Source of the DNA: Arenibacter sp. F20364
GTDB lineage: Bacteria > Bacteroidota > Bacteroidia > Flavobacteriales > Flavobacteriaceae
DNA length: 64,000 bases
NCBI RefSeq assembly: GCF_023015905.1
Contig: NZ_JALKBD010000016.1
Coordinates: 62,001 to 126,000, forward strand
Direction: 5' to 3'
Every line of letters begins with the position of its first letter. The stretch's first letter is position 1. Both the position numbers and the translations under genes were made by a program. Below, piece after piece: positions 62,855 through 64,000 of the stretch. The notes under the pieces were generated by a model that made no database searches, had not been told where the DNA came from, and was given only the letters and a program-made list of their open reading frames with translations.

Positions 62855-63496
62855 ATGAAAAAAATAGCTTTTGCATGCTTGGGTTTACTTTTAATTACAG
62901 GGATAAGCTGTAAGGATGCCAAAAAAGGGCAAGATGGTGGTGCCGTAGAATTGGAGGCCACCTCTTCCGAAAAATTCAGTGTTGTCAAAGATTCTACCAA
63001 AGTAAGTTTTACGGCCTATAAGACCACCGAAAAATTGCCTGTTGGTGGTAAGTTCACCAAAATTAACATTACCAATTCCAATGAGGGCAGTACCGTAATG
63101 GAAGCCCTTAATGGTACCACTTTTAGTATTCCAGTAAGCAGCTTGTTCACCAATGACGCTACCGGAACCAGAGATCCCAAGATTTTGGAATTCTTTTTCG
63201 GTGTTATGGATAATACAGAACTTATTTCAGGGGTATTTAAGGTTTCAGGTCAGGATAAATGTTCAATAGACGTTACCTTAAACGGTAAAACGGCAAATAT
63301 TCCCCTAGAACATGAAATGTCTGGTGATAACAGACATTCTTTTAGCGGTGTTATGAATTTGGAAAACTGGGATGCATTAGATGCGGTGGCATCCATAAAC
63401 AAAGCCTGCGAAGTCCTGCACACAGGGAAGGATGGTGTTAGCAAAACTTGGAGTGATGTCGCTGTACATGCCGATGTCCTTTTACAAAAAAAATAA
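62855..63496 (+). CDS. YceI-family lipoprotein
   Basis: This 213-residue protein has a lipoprotein signal (lipobox TGISC, Cys19) and a YceI beta-barrel (lipocalin-like), a fold known to bind polyisoprenoid-type lipids. It has SVVKDSTKVSFTAYKTTEKLP near the start of the barrel (shown up to 20: VVKDSTKVSFTAYKTTEKLP) and a segment NIPLEHEMSGDNRHSFSGVM near the end. Roles in stress or lipid transport have been proposed for the family; the ligand here is unknown. A strong terminator follows. Confidence 0.9.
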   Translation: MKKIAFACLGLLLITGISCKDAKKGQDGGAVELEATSSEKFSVVKDSTKVSFTAYKTTEKLPVGGKFTKINITNSNEGSTVMEALNGTTFSIPVSSLFTNDATGTRDPKILEFFFGVMDNTELISGVFKVSGQDKCSIDVTLNGKTANIPLEHEMSGDNRHSFSGVMNLENWDALDAVASINKACEVLHTGKDGVSKTWSDVAVHADVLLQKK

Positions 63497-63597
63497 TTTT
63501 ATAGAAATCCTTCTCTTATTAAGATAGTGACAGGAGATTGGATAGTCCCCATTGAAAATATCCTCTTTCTGAAATTTTAAACAATGGTTATAAATGG

Positions 63598-63636
63598 AAT
63601 CCCCGTGTTTGCTTCCGTCAAATACGGGGATTTTAT
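63598..63636 (+). terminator. Rho-independent terminator after the YceI gene
   Basis: AATCCCCGTGTTTG (63598-63611) pairs with CAAATACGGGGATT (63619-63632), with one mismatch, across a 7-base loop, and T-rich sequence follows. Confidence 0.85.
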
Positions 63637-63697
63637 ATTCACATAGGATTGTTTTTAACTCAAATAATCCGAATAATACCTCATATCAATGCCCATC

Positions 63698-63728
63698 TTG
63701 ACAACAGTTAGCTTATTTCGTAATTTTA
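63698..63728 (+). promoter_or_regulatory. Probable promoter upstream of the SodC-like gene
   Basis: TTG at 63698-63700 and TAATTTTA at 63721-63728 are 20 bases apart, close to the Bacteroidota -33/-7 pattern. The start codon follows at 63735. Confidence 0.45.
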
Positions 63729-63734
63729 GGAATA

Positions 63735-64000
63735 ATGAAAAAATACAGTAACATGAAAAAGATAAAATTTTTGTCCTTGGTACTTCTTTTCATTACGGCC
63801 TATGGATGTAAAGAAGTAAAAAAAGAAGCCAAGGAAGCGAAGGAAGGTGTTGAAGCAATGGCGAAGGACATAAAGGAAGAAGTTGAGGTTAAAACCCTTA
63901 AATTTTCGCTGGAACCAAAAAGTGATAGTAATGTTAAGGGAGAAATTGGTTTTACGCAAGAAGATGGAACGGTTTACATGAAAGCTACTTTGACGGGATT
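63735..64000 (+). CDS. Cu/Zn superoxide dismutase-family lipoprotein, 5' part
   Basis: The reading frame runs off the window end after 88 codons. It has a lipoprotein signal (ITAYGC, with the start at 63735 or at the second ATG, 63753), a Lys/Glu-rich helical linker (about 26-50), then KTLKFSLEPKSDSNVKGEIG and VYMKATLTG, the first strands of a CuZn-SOD fold. The metal-binding His residues lie beyond the window, so activity cannot be judged. It would be extracytoplasmic. Confidence 0.78.
   Translation, partial: MKKYSNMKKIKFLSLVLLFITAYGCKEVKKEAKEAKEGVEAMAKDIKEEVEVKTLKFSLEPKSDSNVKGEIGFTQEDGTVYMKATLTG

Overview
The window reads as a chromosomal segment from a member of the Bacteroidota, most likely a marine or environmental Flavobacteriaceae; the genus cannot be fixed from the sequence. 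The evidence is the lpxC-fabZ gene fusion, a PorX-type response regulator of type IX secretion, TonB-dependent receptors with an N-terminal carboxypeptidase-like beta domain, many small lipoproteins, moderate to low GC, TAnnTTTG-type promoter elements, and few clear Shine-Dalgarno sites. I saw no tRNA, rRNA, CRISPR array, transposase, integrase or phage gene. This is mostly core chromosome.

Layout. 1-640: the 5' part of hisG on the minus strand, behind a leader that looks like a classical histidine attenuator (18-residue leader peptide with four tandem His codons, a terminator, and a possible antiterminator pairing). 640-4400 (minus): prohibitin-like protein, a VWA membrane protein and fabG. 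4580-11545 (minus): sucD and a lipid A/envelope cluster (HD phosphohydrolase, lpxD, lpxC-fabZ, lpxA, efp, a second lpxD-like gene). porX diverges from it at 11583, followed by tsaE, a tiny repeat lipoprotein, a four-helix membrane protein, alanine dehydrogenase and a small membrane protein. 16350-21500: proline dehydrogenase, aroB, DinB and Lrp proteins and an M14 carboxypeptidase. The M14 gene is divergent from an XRE regulator, and paired TTACA-NN-TGTAA operator-like sites lie at both ends of the gap. 22180-30880: a small lipoprotein, TerC, a sterol-desaturase-like hydroxylase, topoisomerase IV (parC, parE) and ychF.

31040-42360: a large TonB receptor, ferredoxin, LuxC-like acyl-CoA reductase, serC, serA, several DUF proteins, a His-rich small protein and a TonB receptor with a His/Asp/Glu-rich loop (probable metal uptake). 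42420-46300 (minus): second hydroxylase, a sulfite-dehydrogenase-like molybdoenzyme with its cytochrome c, GC-rich palindromic repeats, a small membrane protein and folE. 46500-48480: a LolD-like ATPase, a CPBP protease and a TIGR02757 protein in an overlapping operon. 48550-52670: a GH15 glycosidase divergent from a fused trehalose-6-phosphate synthase/phosphatase. 52730-64000 (plus): MFS transporter, exported hydrolases (M28, dienelactone-hydrolase-like, M1, amidohydrolase), YdeI-like and NYN/LOTUS proteins, a DUF2490 barrel, an alpha/beta hydrolase-OsmC fusion, YceI, and the start of a Cu/Zn superoxide-dismutase-family lipoprotein cut by the window end.

The strongest candidates for something little described are the his attenuator at 398-562, the small lipoprotein carrying two copies of an IDILKIKVP motif (13874), the four-box operator region between the M14 peptidase and the XRE regulator, and the His-rich protein plus acidic/His-loop TonB receptor pair (39506-42357).
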